A DNA stretch of 12,200 bases from Acidimicrobiales bacterium (GTDB lineage Bacteria; Actinomycetota; Acidimicrobiia; Acidimicrobiales; JAKAVM01). The notes under the pieces were generated by a model that was not told the DNA's origin, searched no databases, and saw only the letters and a list, made by a program, of their open reading frames with translations. The stretch is from NCBI GenBank assembly GCA_027451785.1, contig DAIDIS010000098.1:1-12200 (forward strand), given 5' to 3'. A program made the translations under genes and the position numbers. Of the stretch, positions 6,119 to 12,200 are shown piece by piece. Numbering within the stretch: position 1 is the first letter of the stretch; each line of letters begins with the position of its first letter.

Positions 6119-7282
6119 AACAGGGAAAACGGTGAGCCGGCAGAAATCGGGCCAATGATGAGGCTTTACGACACGGCAGCTCAATCGGTGGTCGATTTCA
6201 GCGCAGGGAACACTGTAAAGATGTATATCTGCGGGATCACTCCCTATGACTCGGCTCATGTAGGCCACGCGGCTGTCTATTTCACGTTCGATGTATTGCG
6301 GCGGAGGCTTCACGACCTTGGGGTGACTACCGAGTGCGTGCGAAACGTGACGGATGTAGACGACGATATTCTGCGCAAATCGAGAGAACTCGGGGTACAT
6401 TTCCTGGATCTGGCTGCCGAGGAGATGGTCAGGTTCGACACTGACATGAGGGCATTGGGTCTCATGCTGCCAACGTCAGAGCCGCGAGCGACTTCGGCTA
6501 TCCCGGACATTCTGGGATTCATAGGGATGGTGCTTGATGCGGGTTACGCATATGTTTCGAATGGCGGGGTCTATTTCAGGGTCGGATCGTTCCCAAGATT
6601 CGGGCAGGTGAGCCACCTGGGCCGTGAGGAAATGCTCGCTCTTGCGGCTCAAAGAGGCGGCAACGTCGATGACCCCAACAAAGAAGACCCTTTGGACTTC
6701 GTCCTCTGGCAACCTTCCGCTCCCGACGAGCCGGCGTGGGAATCGTTGTGGGGACCCGGAAGGCCGGGCTGGCATATCGAGTGCTCTGCACTCGCTCTGC
6801 GGGAGCTGGGTACCACCGTGGACATTCACGGTGGTGGGTCGGACCTCATCTTCCCGCACCACGAGTGCGAAGCGGCACAGTCCGAGGCAGCCACGTCCAC
6901 GAAGTTTGTCCGTCATTGGATGCACGTCGGGATGGTCGGATATGAGGGAGAGAAGATGTCGAAGTCACTTGGGAACCTCGTGTTCGTATCCGATCTCTTG
7001 AAGGACTGGTCCCCTGACTCGATCAGGGTGGCGATAGGCTCGCATCACTACCGTCATCCGTGGGAGTTTCTAATCGATGAGATGGCTGCCGCTGACGCAA
7101 GGGTGTCGAAATGGCAGGCTTCAGGCGAAGGTGAAGCCGGTTTGAAAGAGGTCAGGCAATGCCTCGACAACGACCTTGACATTCCCGCTGCGTACAGAGT
7201 GCTCGATGCAGCGACAGAGGACGCAAATCGTTCGGGTGGGGTAAGCGAAGCGATGCGATTGTTGGGATTGTCAAGCCATTAG
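6116..7282 (+). CDS. mshC: Cysteine:1D-myo-inositol 2-amino-2-deoxy-alpha-D-glucopyranoside ligase MshC
   Basis: This 388-residue protein is a class I cysteinyl-tRNA synthetase paralogue. MshC activates cysteine with ATP and joins it to glucosaminyl-inositol, the penultimate step of mycothiol synthesis. Visible elements are MYICGITPYDSAHVGHAA (36-53, with zinc ligand C39 and the HIGH-like HVGH at 48-51), GPGRPGWHIECSALAL (213-228, zinc ligand C223), HGGGSDLIFPHHE (238-250, third zinc ligand around H248) and KMSKS at 280-284. CGITPYD instead of the CGPTVYD usual in CysRS, the WMHVGMVG stretch, and a protein ending about 100 residues after KMSKS without the DALR and anticodon-binding part all favour MshC over CysRS. 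Mycobacterial MshC is slightly longer (about 412-414). GTG 6116 gives a normal-length N-terminus; ATG 6155 (Met14) is an alternative. It follows npdG by one base and precedes thrS by 19. Confidence 0.88.
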   Translation: MNRENGEPAEIGPMMRLYDTAAQSVVDFSAGNTVKMYICGITPYDSAHVGHAAVYFTFDVLRRRLHDLGVTTECVRNVTDVDDDILRKSRELGVHFLDLAAEEMVRFDTDMRALGLMLPTSEPRATSAIPDILGFIGMVLDAGYAYVSNGGVYFRVGSFPRFGQVSHLGREEMLALAAQRGGNVDDPNKEDPLDFVLWQPSAPDEPAWESLWGPGRPGWHIECSALALRELGTTVDIHGGGSDLIFPHHECEAAQSEAATSTKFVRHWMHVGMVGYEGEKMSKSLGNLVFVSDLLKDWSPDSIRVAIGSHHYRHPWEFLIDEMAAADARVSKWQASGEGEAGLKEVRQCLDNDLDIPAAYRVLDAATEDANRSGGVSEAMRLLGLSSH

Positions 7283-7287
7283 GCGGG

Positions 7288-7304
7288 TAGGATCGGGTCC
7301 CATG
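7288..7304 (+). promoter_or_regulatory. Candidate -10 element for leaderless thrS transcript
   Basis: TAGGAT at 7288-7293 (TANNNT) is followed by 8 nt and the thrS ATG at 7302. The 19-nt gap after mshC leaves no room for a leader, operator or T-box and shows no ribosome site. TTGTCA at 7268-7273 resembles a -35 but the 14-nt spacer is short, so it may not be relevant. Confidence 0.45.
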
Positions 7305-9302
7305 AGTGCCCAAATTGAAGTCAAGCTGCCGGATGGAACCCTCAAAGCCGTCGAGCCTGGTTCTACGGTCGCCGCACTCGCCGGTTCGATCGGGTCTGGT
7401 TTGGCAAAGGCAGCCGTTGCTGCCAGAGTGAACGGAGCACAGGTCGACCTATCGCATGTCCTGTCCGATGGCGACGAAGTGTCAATTGTCACAGCTTCAA
7501 CTGATGAGGGATTGCACGTCATTAGGCACTCGACGGCGCACGTACTGGCCCAGGCGGTACTAGCGCTTTGGCCGGGCGCCCACTTTGCCATAGGTCCGCC
7601 GGTGGAAAACGGCTTTTACTACGATTTTGAACTGCCTGGAGGCGCTCACTTTACCGATGAAGACCTTGGGCGCATCGAAGCCAAAATGGGCGAAATCGTG
7701 TCCGAGGGCCAGCCTTTCGTACGGGAGGAGCATACGGTCGCAGAAGGCTTGAAGCTTTTTGCTTCTCAACCCTTCAAAATGGAGATCATCGAGGCGGTAG
7801 CCACCAACTCCGGAGACGAAGAGGACCGAGCTGAGGTCGGAAGTGGTGAGTTGCCCGTATCGGCATACCGGAACACAGACAGCTTCGTCGACCTATGCCG
7901 TGGTCCCCATGTCCCGTCGACGGCGAAGCTTGGCCACTTCAAGCTCATGCGTGTTGCGGGCGCCTATTGGCGCGGGGACGAAAAGCGCCAACAGCTCCAG
8001 AGGATCTACGGAACCGCCTGGGACAGCGACAAGGCGCTGAAGGAGCATCTCCATCGCTTGGAGGAAGCGGAGAAGCGAGACCACCGAAAGCTCGGCGTTG
8101 AGTTGGATCTTTTTTCTTTCCCCGAAGAGATCGGGTCCGGGTTGGCGGTATTTCACCCGAAGGGTGGACTCATCCGGCGAGTCATGGAGGAGTATTCCAG
8201 GAAGCGGCACGAAGAGGCGGGCTACGAGTTCGTAAACACACCCCACATAACCAAAGGGGAGCTCTTTCAAGTTTCGGGTCACCTGGATTGGTTTGCTGAA
8301 GGAATGTACCCGCCGATCGAGATGGACGAAGGTACCCAGTACTACCTGAAACCGATGAACTGCCCGTTCCATATCCTCATCTTCAAGTCGAGGCAGCGTT
8401 CCTACAGAGAGCTCCCGCTTAGGCTTTTTGAGTTTGGGACCGTCTACCGATACGAGAAGTCAGGGGTGGTTCACGGACTCACCAGGGTCCGCGGTATGAC
8501 TCAGGATGACGCTCACATCTTCTGCACCAAAGAGATGATGCGTGAGGAACTGGTCACGTTGCTTACCTTTGTGCTCGATCTCTTGAAGGACTACGGGCTT
8601 AATGAGTTTTATTTAGAGCTGTCGACAAAGCCGGAGGGCAAGGCTGTCGGCACGGACGAAGAGTGGGAAGATGCCACCGACGCTTTAGCGAATGTGGCGA
8701 AAGAGATGAACCTCGAACTGGTGATGGACGAGGGCGGGGGTGCTTTCTACGGACCCAAGATCTCCGTTCAGGCCAAAGACGCCATCGGTCGGACCTGGCA
8801 GCTTTCGACCATCCAGGTTGACTTCCAGCTTCCTCAGAAATTCGGCCTCGAATACGTGGGCAGCGACAATACTCGCCACAGGCCGATAATGATTCACAGA
8901 GCCCTCTTTGGGTCGGTGGAGAGGTTCTTTGGGGTTCTTGTAGAGCACTACGCGGGTGCGTTCCCAACTTGGCTGTCGCCAACGCAGGCCAGGGTCTTGC
9001 CCGTAAGGGCTGACCATGCAGAGTATGCCTCCTCGGTGACGGGCCTCCTTGCTGACAAGGGTTTCAGGGCTGACATGGCCGAAGCCGACGAGCCTCTCGG
9101 CGCGAGAATCCGGAAGGCAAAGATCGAGAAGATCCCGTATGTGTTGGTGGTTGGTGACGACGACGTTGCAAACAACACTGTCGGGGTGAATGCACGTGGA
9201 GAGGAGCGCCCGGTGAGGGACGTGCCGCTCGAAGAGTTCATCCAAAGTCTTTCCAAGGAAGTCCTGACCAAGAGCGTGCCAGGAGCCGACATTGTCGCTT
9301 GA
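7302..9302 (+). CDS. thrS: Threonyl-tRNA synthetase
   Basis: A full-length class II threonyl-tRNA synthetase of 666 residues. Domains in order: N-terminal TGS-like domain (about 1-65), the editing domain with HSTAH at 76-80 and CRGPH at 199-203 (hydrolysis of mischarged Ser-tRNAThr), the class II catalytic core (about 265-560), and the C-terminal anticodon-binding domain (about 563-655). The zinc ligands that recognise threonine are visible as C354 in PMNCP, H405 in DDAHIF and H532 in MIHRALFGS, corresponding to E. coli C334, H385 and H511. The class II motif 2 region is the FEFGTVYRYEKSG stretch near 376-388 plus RVRGMTQDD, and motif 3 is HRALFGSVERF. A short acidic insert (about 171-184) precedes CRGPH, as in other actinobacterial enzymes. 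ATG 7302 gives a complete TGS domain. The 3' end overlaps the HIT gene by 11 nt. No T-box leader is present. Confidence 0.97.
   Translation: MSAQIEVKLPDGTLKAVEPGSTVAALAGSIGSGLAKAAVAARVNGAQVDLSHVLSDGDEVSIVTASTDEGLHVIRHSTAHVLAQAVLALWPGAHFAIGPPVENGFYYDFELPGGAHFTDEDLGRIEAKMGEIVSEGQPFVREEHTVAEGLKLFASQPFKMEIIEAVATNSGDEEDRAEVGSGELPVSAYRNTDSFVDLCRGPHVPSTAKLGHFKLMRVAGAYWRGDEKRQQLQRIYGTAWDSDKALKEHLHRLEEAEKRDHRKLGVELDLFSFPEEIGSGLAVFHPKGGLIRRVMEEYSRKRHEEAGYEFVNTPHITKGELFQVSGHLDWFAEGMYPPIEMDEGTQYYLKPMNCPFHILIFKSRQRSYRELPLRLFEFGTVYRYEKSGVVHGLTRVRGMTQDDAHIFCTKEMMREELVTLLTFVLDLLKDYGLNEFYLELSTKPEGKAVGTDEEWEDATDALANVAKEMNLELVMDEGGGAFYGPKISVQAKDAIGRTWQLSTIQVDFQLPQKFGLEYVGSDNTRHRPIMIHRALFGSVERFFGVLVEHYAGAFPTWLSPTQARVLPVRADHAEYASSVTGLLADKGFRADMAEADEPLGARIRKAKIEKIPYVLVVGDDDVANNTVGVNARGEERPVRDVPLEEFIQSLSKEVLTKSVPGADIVA
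9281..9294 (+). promoter_or_regulatory. Ribosome binding site fixing the TTG start of the HIT gene
   Basis: AGGAG at 9281-9285, inside the last codons of thrS, lies 6 nt before TTG 9292. It is one of only two starts in the window with a clear Shine-Dalgarno sequence. It supports initiation at the rare TTG and translation coupled to thrS, rather than a later ATG at 9325. Confidence 0.55.
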
Positions 9303-9903
9303 GCATCTTTGGGCGGGATGGCGCATGCCATACGTTTCCAACACGATCGATGCGCTTGGGATATCGGGAAGCCCAGCGCTCCCCGCAGACCCCGGGCGTC
9401 AAGAGGTGCCTACGAACCCGGAAGCATCGAGCAGCCGTGAGGCGACGAACCCCGCAACGGCCAAAGAGAATTGTGTCTTTTGTGGCATTTTCGCCGCTGA
9501 TATGCCAGAGGAGGAAACATTCATAGTCTCTCGGGAGAACGGTGTCGTAGTTATCCTGAACGCATATCCTTATGCGAGCGGTCATCTCCTTGTGATGCCT
9601 GAACGGCATGTCGCCGACGTGGAAGACCTTACCGACGAAGAAGGTATCCATCTGACCCTCAACCTCAAGCGTTCGATTGTGGCATTAAGGCGTGCTTATT
9701 CTCCACAGGGATTGAATGTTGGAGCTAATTTGGGGACGGCGGCAGGTGCGGGAATCCCCGGGCATTTTCATGCTCATGCCTTACCGAGGTGGAATGGAGA
9801 CACCAACTTCATGACTACGGTTGCAGGAGTGAGGGTTTTGCCGGAGGCTCTTGGTGACTCATGGAAGAGAATCAGGGACGCTTGGCAGGGTCAATCCATT
9901 TAG
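9292..9903 (+). CDS. HIT-family protein, probable diadenosine tetraphosphate (Ap4A) phosphorylase
   Basis: The 203-residue protein carries the histidine triad GHFHAHALPRW (157-167; H158, H160, H162), with H160 the expected nucleophile. The segments ILNAYPYASGHLLVMPERHV (88-107) and GLNVGANLGTAAGAGIP (140-156) are typical of the HIT fold. A CVFC pair (61-64) could complete a zinc site with downstream histidines. The LEHLWAGWRMPYV start and the GDTNF and RVLPEAL stretches resemble M. tuberculosis Rv2613c, an Ap4A phosphorylase that also follows thrS (Rv2614c). Expected role: phosphorolytic or hydrolytic cleavage of dinucleoside polyphosphates, which aminoacyl-tRNA synthetases make as by-products. 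TTG 9292 is chosen because AGGAG lies 6 nt upstream and because the conserved LW...RMPYV segment would be lost by starting at ATG 9325. Residues about 16-58 look unstructured. Converges with the ABC genes, 13 nt between stops. Substrate specificity is inferred from resemblance and synteny. Confidence 0.85.
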   Translation: MSLEHLWAGWRMPYVSNTIDALGISGSPALPADPGRQEVPTNPEASSSREATNPATAKENCVFCGIFAADMPEEETFIVSRENGVVVILNAYPYASGHLLVMPERHVADVEDLTDEEGIHLTLNLKRSIVALRRAYSPQGLNVGANLGTAAGAGIPGHFHAHALPRWNGDTNFMTTVAGVRVLPEALGDSWKRIRDAWQGQSI

Positions 9904-9916
9904 TCTTATGGGCGAT

Positions 9917-11848
9917 TCAGGCGGAAGCGCTCTGGCTTTCCCAGATGCCGAACATATCGGAGTAGAGCCCTCCTAGAGCCATGAGTTCGTCATGCGAGCC
10001 GGATTCGGCGACTCGTCCCCGGTCAACGACCACGATTCTGTCGGCCTTCATAGCCGTCGAGAGCCGGTGAGCGATAAGAACTGCGGTCCTTCCTTCCAGT
10101 ACCGCATCCAAAGCCTTCTCGATCTTCGACTCCGAAAGGAGGTCAAGATTCGAGGTCGCCTCGTCCAGAACCAGAATTCTCGGCTGCGCCAGAAATGCTC
10201 TCGCCAACGAGACGAGTTGCCTTTCTCCGGAACTCAAGGACGCCCCTCGTTCTTGCACCTGTGTATCGAGTCCATTCGTCATCTTTTCGATCGTGTCCGA
10301 CAATCCAACGGTATCGATGGCGCTCATGATTTCCTCCTCCGTGGCATCAGGGCAAGCAAACGACACGTTGTCCCTGATGGTTCCGGCAAACAGGAAGGGT
10401 TCCTGCGGCACTATGCCCATCTGGCTTCGGAGGGATTTCATGGTTAGATCGCGAAGATCGAAGCCGTCGATGGTAACCCGACCGTCCGTTGGGTCGTAGA
10501 AGCGAGTGAGCAGTTTCGCAATCGTCGATTTTCCAGCTCCGGTACGACCGACGAACGCCACTGTCTCGCCGGGCATGATTGCCAAAGTGATCCCGGTGAG
10601 AACCTCGGTTCCTGGAGTGTAGGAAAATGACACGTTCTCAAAGGAGATCGAACCAACAGCCGGGGGTAGGTCGACGGCATCGTCGGATTCCAACACCGTA
10701 GGTGCGGTTTCGAGAAGGGTCCTCAGTTTGAGCACCGACGCCTGGCCTTGCTGGTAGGAGTTATATTGCTGGACCAGCAGCTGAATGGGCTGAAGGAAGC
10801 GACCCAAATACAAGAAGAAAGCGACTAAGGCACCGATGCTGAGCGTCCGGTGGGACACCATGGTTCCGCCGATGGCCAGGAGCGTAGCCTGTGCGGCGAC
10901 ACTGAGAAGTTGCGTTCCCGGACCGTAAACGGCGTTTATCTGGGCCGTGTAGTCGTTAGCGTCCTTATAGCGACCGACGATGTTGCGATGGGTCACGACA
11001 TTGTGCGCCCTGCGGTTGAAAGCGACCATTATTCGGATGCCGTGTAGTGACTCGGAAAGATCTGCAAGGACGCCCGCAATTCCATCCCGCACCTTTTCGT
11101 AACCCGTTGTCGATGCGTCCTTGAACCAAATGGTCATTGCCGTCAATGCCGGTATCACCAACGCAACAGAGATGAGGGCCAACTCAACGTTTAGCGTGAA
11201 GATGATGATGGTAATCACAACCATCGAGATCGCTTGGACCGCAAACTGAGCGAGGCCATCTTGAATCAACTGCTGGAGGTTCTCGATGTCGGCCGTCATT
11301 CTGGACATGACCACACCGGCCTTCTCGTCGGTGAAGAAATCGAGAGATAGCCTCTGGAGATGGGCGAAGACCCTAATGCGGAGATCATTCATGACCGAAG
11401 CTGCAATTCGGCCGGTGGTCTTGACTAGCGCCCATTGCGAAAGCGCGTTCAGGGCGATTGCGGCTATGAACAGCCCGGAGTAGATGGCCACCTTGGCCAA
11501 GTCCTGGTGTTGGGGAAGCATTCCTTGGTTGATCGCCAACTCTGTTAGCTTGGGGCCTACCTGAGTCAAGAGCCCGACCGCAAGGACCAAGGCCGCTGAG
11601 GTTATTGCAAGCATTCGGTACTTCAGGATCAATGATCGCAGGGTTAGTTTGGCGTTCTCCGACTCGCCTGGACGTTGAGTGAATGTAACCGGTGGAAAAG
11701 AGTGGGCCGGCTCGCTCTTCAAGAGTCCGTCAACGCTATCCTGCAGCTCCGGAGGAATCCCCGCAAATTTCATTCCAGGCGTGACCGGTTGACCTGGCCT
11801 GCCCCCTCCGAACGGACCGCCGAATCCTCCAAATCCTCCGAACCCCAT
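9917..11848 (-). CDS. ABC exporter half-transporter (permease-ATPase), catalytic-site partner of a heterodimer
   Basis: A 643-residue type IV (B-family) exporter half with a membrane domain followed by an ATPase domain. An unusual Gly/Phe-rich N-terminus (residues 2-18) and a polar stretch precede the first membrane helix (about 80-98). Further hydrophobic segments lie near 119-140, 198-218, 221-241, 308-330 and 336-356. The nucleotide-binding domain (about 398-635) has Walker A GRTGAGKS 434-441, Q-loop Q482, signature LSSGE 538-542, Walker B ILVLDE 558-563 with catalytic E563, and H594. The signature deviates from LSGGQ, whereas the upstream partner has a canonical signature but LDD in Walker B. 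Such complementary defects are typical of heterodimeric exporters with one degenerate ATP site. ATG 11848 overlaps the partner's TAA by one base (TAATG), with GAGGG 6 nt upstream, so translation is coupled. The substrate (drug, lipid, peptide or other) cannot be told from sequence. Confidence 0.92.
   Translation of the reverse strand: MGFGGFGGFGGPFGGGRPGQPVTPGMKFAGIPPELQDSVDGLLKSEPAHSFPPVTFTQRPGESENAKLTLRSLILKYRMLAITSAALVLAVGLLTQVGPKLTELAINQGMLPQHQDLAKVAIYSGLFIAAIALNALSQWALVKTTGRIAASVMNDLRIRVFAHLQRLSLDFFTDEKAGVVMSRMTADIENLQQLIQDGLAQFAVQAISMVVITIIIFTLNVELALISVALVIPALTAMTIWFKDASTTGYEKVRDGIAGVLADLSESLHGIRIMVAFNRRAHNVVTHRNIVGRYKDANDYTAQINAVYGPGTQLLSVAAQATLLAIGGTMVSHRTLSIGALVAFFLYLGRFLQPIQLLVQQYNSYQQGQASVLKLRTLLETAPTVLESDDAVDLPPAVGSISFENVSFSYTPGTEVLTGITLAIMPGETVAFVGRTGAGKSTIAKLLTRFYDPTDGRVTIDGFDLRDLTMKSLRSQMGIVPQEPFLFAGTIRDNVSFACPDATEEEIMSAIDTVGLSDTIEKMTNGLDTQVQERGASLSSGERQLVSLARAFLAQPRILVLDEATSNLDLLSESKIEKALDAVLEGRTAVLIAHRLSTAMKADRIVVVDRGRVAESGSHDELMALGGLYSDMFGIWESQSASA
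11801..11845 (-). repeat. Gly-Phe-Gly coding tandem repeat at the start of the ABC exporter gene
   Basis: Codons 2-16 are built from near-repeats of a 9-nt GGN-TTY-GGN unit, encoding GFGGFGGFGGPFGGG. The units differ at third positions, so this is a degenerate coding microsatellite rather than a fresh expansion. It lies before the membrane domain, presumably on the cytosolic side. Confidence 0.6.
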
Positions 11849-11859
11849 TACTTACCCTC
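11846..11859 (-). promoter_or_regulatory. Ribosome binding site and TAATG coupling junction of the ABC gene pair
   Basis: On the minus strand GAGGG (11859-11855) lies 6 nt before the overlapping TAATG, in which the stop of the upstream ABC gene (11850-11848) shares an A with the ATG of the downstream gene (11848-11846). This implies coupled translation, as expected for subunits needed in equal amounts. Confidence 0.6.
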
Positions 11860-12200
11860 GAGTTCGACCGTCTGGTCGTCCATCTCGAAGTCACTCAACA
11901 GGATCTCCGCGTACTGGGGGACTGTAGTTAGGAGTTCTTGGTGCCTGCCCGTAGCCACGACCCGCCCTGAGTCAAGCACCACGACCCTGTCGGCAAGGGC
12001 GATTGTCGACATCCGGTGGGCGATGACCAAGGTGGTCCGGGATTTCATCAGAGTGCTCAATGCTTGGTGGATACTTTTCTCCACAGCCACATCCACCGCG
12101 CTTGTGGCATCGTCCAAAACAAGGATCGGTGGATTGCAGAGCAAGGTCCTCGCAATTGAGACCCGTTGCCTCTGGCCTCCCGAGAGCGTGTATCCACGTT
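11848..12200 (-). CDS. ABC exporter half-transporter, C-terminal end of the ATPase domain (5' part outside window), degenerate-site subunit
   Basis: Only the last 116 codons are in the window; the frame is open to the edge at 12198. The visible part is the end of an ABC ATPase domain: signature YTLSGGQRQR just inside the window edge, Walker B ILVLDDATSAVD, and the H-loop in LVIAHRMST, followed by the usual VVVLDSGRVVATGRHQELL tail. The Walker B residue that is normally the catalytic Glu is Asp here (LDD), while the signature is canonical. The downstream gene has the reverse pattern (LDE with LSSGE). The pair therefore should form one consensus ATP site (this signature with the partner's Walker motifs) and one degenerate site. 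The gene overlaps the downstream partner by one base at TAATG. The entry at TTG 12144 is an internal codon, not a start. No information on membrane domain or substrate is available inside the window. Confidence 0.88.
   Translation of the reverse strand, partial: RGYTLSGGQRQRVSIARTLLCNPPILVLDDATSAVDVAVEKSIHQALSTLMKSRTTLVIAHRMSTIALADRVVVLDSGRVVATGRHQELLTTVPQYAEILLSDFEMDDQTVELEGK

Noticed and set aside
6116..7282. Cysteinyl-tRNA synthetase (CysS)
   Set aside because: The catalytic core is related, but CGITPYD, the MHVGMVG segment and the missing C-terminal tRNA-binding part fit MshC better.
7283..7301. T-box or attenuator leader for thrS
   Set aside because: Only 19 nt separate mshC and thrS, too short for any such leader, and the start looks leaderless.
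8685..9344. Minus-strand 219-codon open frame over thrS
   Set aside because: Lies opposite conserved ThrRS codons and carries no family motif.
9896..9945. Bidirectional terminator between the HIT and ABC genes
   Set aside because: Only a weak GGAAG/CTTTCC pairing inside the ABC coding end and no T-run in either direction.
1..12200. tRNA/rRNA genes, CRISPR array, insertion sequence or prophage remnants
   Set aside because: No cloverleaf-like segment, regularly spaced long repeats, transposase, integrase or target-site duplication was seen; nearly all bases are accounted for by housekeeping genes.

Overview
The window looks like a chromosomal segment of a moderately GC-rich actinobacterium. 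Three things support this: an MshC-type cysteine ligase (mycothiol synthesis, essentially restricted to Actinomycetota), an F420H2:NADP+ oxidoreductase, and an InhA-like enoyl-ACP reductase. Aerobic-type cobalt chelation by CobN plus a fused ChlI/ChlD protein, and the order thrS then Ap4A phosphorylase as in Mycobacterium, fit the same picture. The combination would suit a lineage outside Mycobacteriales, such as Acidimicrobiia, but I cannot place it further by eye.

Layout. Plus strand 1-3239: the 3' end of cobN, then a chlI-chlD fusion, together a probable cobaltochelatase for cobalamin synthesis. Plus strand 3291-4532: a peptidase family C69 (secernin/dipeptidase-like) protein that seems to lack the family's N-terminal cysteine nucleophile. 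4534-4613: a compact cluster of hairpins and 23-bp-spaced repeats between convergent genes, including a likely terminator for the minus-strand enoyl-ACP reductase gene (4598-5371). From a roughly 70-bp divergent promoter region, the plus strand then carries npdG (5443-6114), mshC (6116-7282), thrS (7302-9302) and a HIT-family Ap4A phosphorylase-like gene (9292-9903), all tightly packed. Minus strand 9917-12200: two translationally coupled ABC exporter half-transporters, the upstream one cut by the window edge, which together have the signature of an asymmetric heterodimer with one degenerate ATP site.

How the genes fit together. This is mostly housekeeping and cofactor biology: cobalamin (cobN, chlID), F420/NADP redox exchange (npdG), mycothiol (mshC), FAS-II fatty acid elongation (fabI/inhA), threonyl-tRNA charging and Ap4A removal (thrS, HIT), and an exporter. 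I see no RNA genes, CRISPR array, insertion sequence, prophage gene or obvious foreign island. There is no stretch over 300 bases without a gene.

I found no wholly new system. The observations most worth checking are: the C69 protein without its nucleophile; a repeated TANNNT hexamer 5-8 nt ahead of six start codons, suggesting widespread leaderless transcription and shifting two likely start sites; the hairpin/repeat module that partly duplicates the 3' end of fabI; and an alanine in the enoyl reductase where M. tuberculosis InhA has Ser94. All statements rest on reading the sequence and on remembered family features; no alignment or database search was run.
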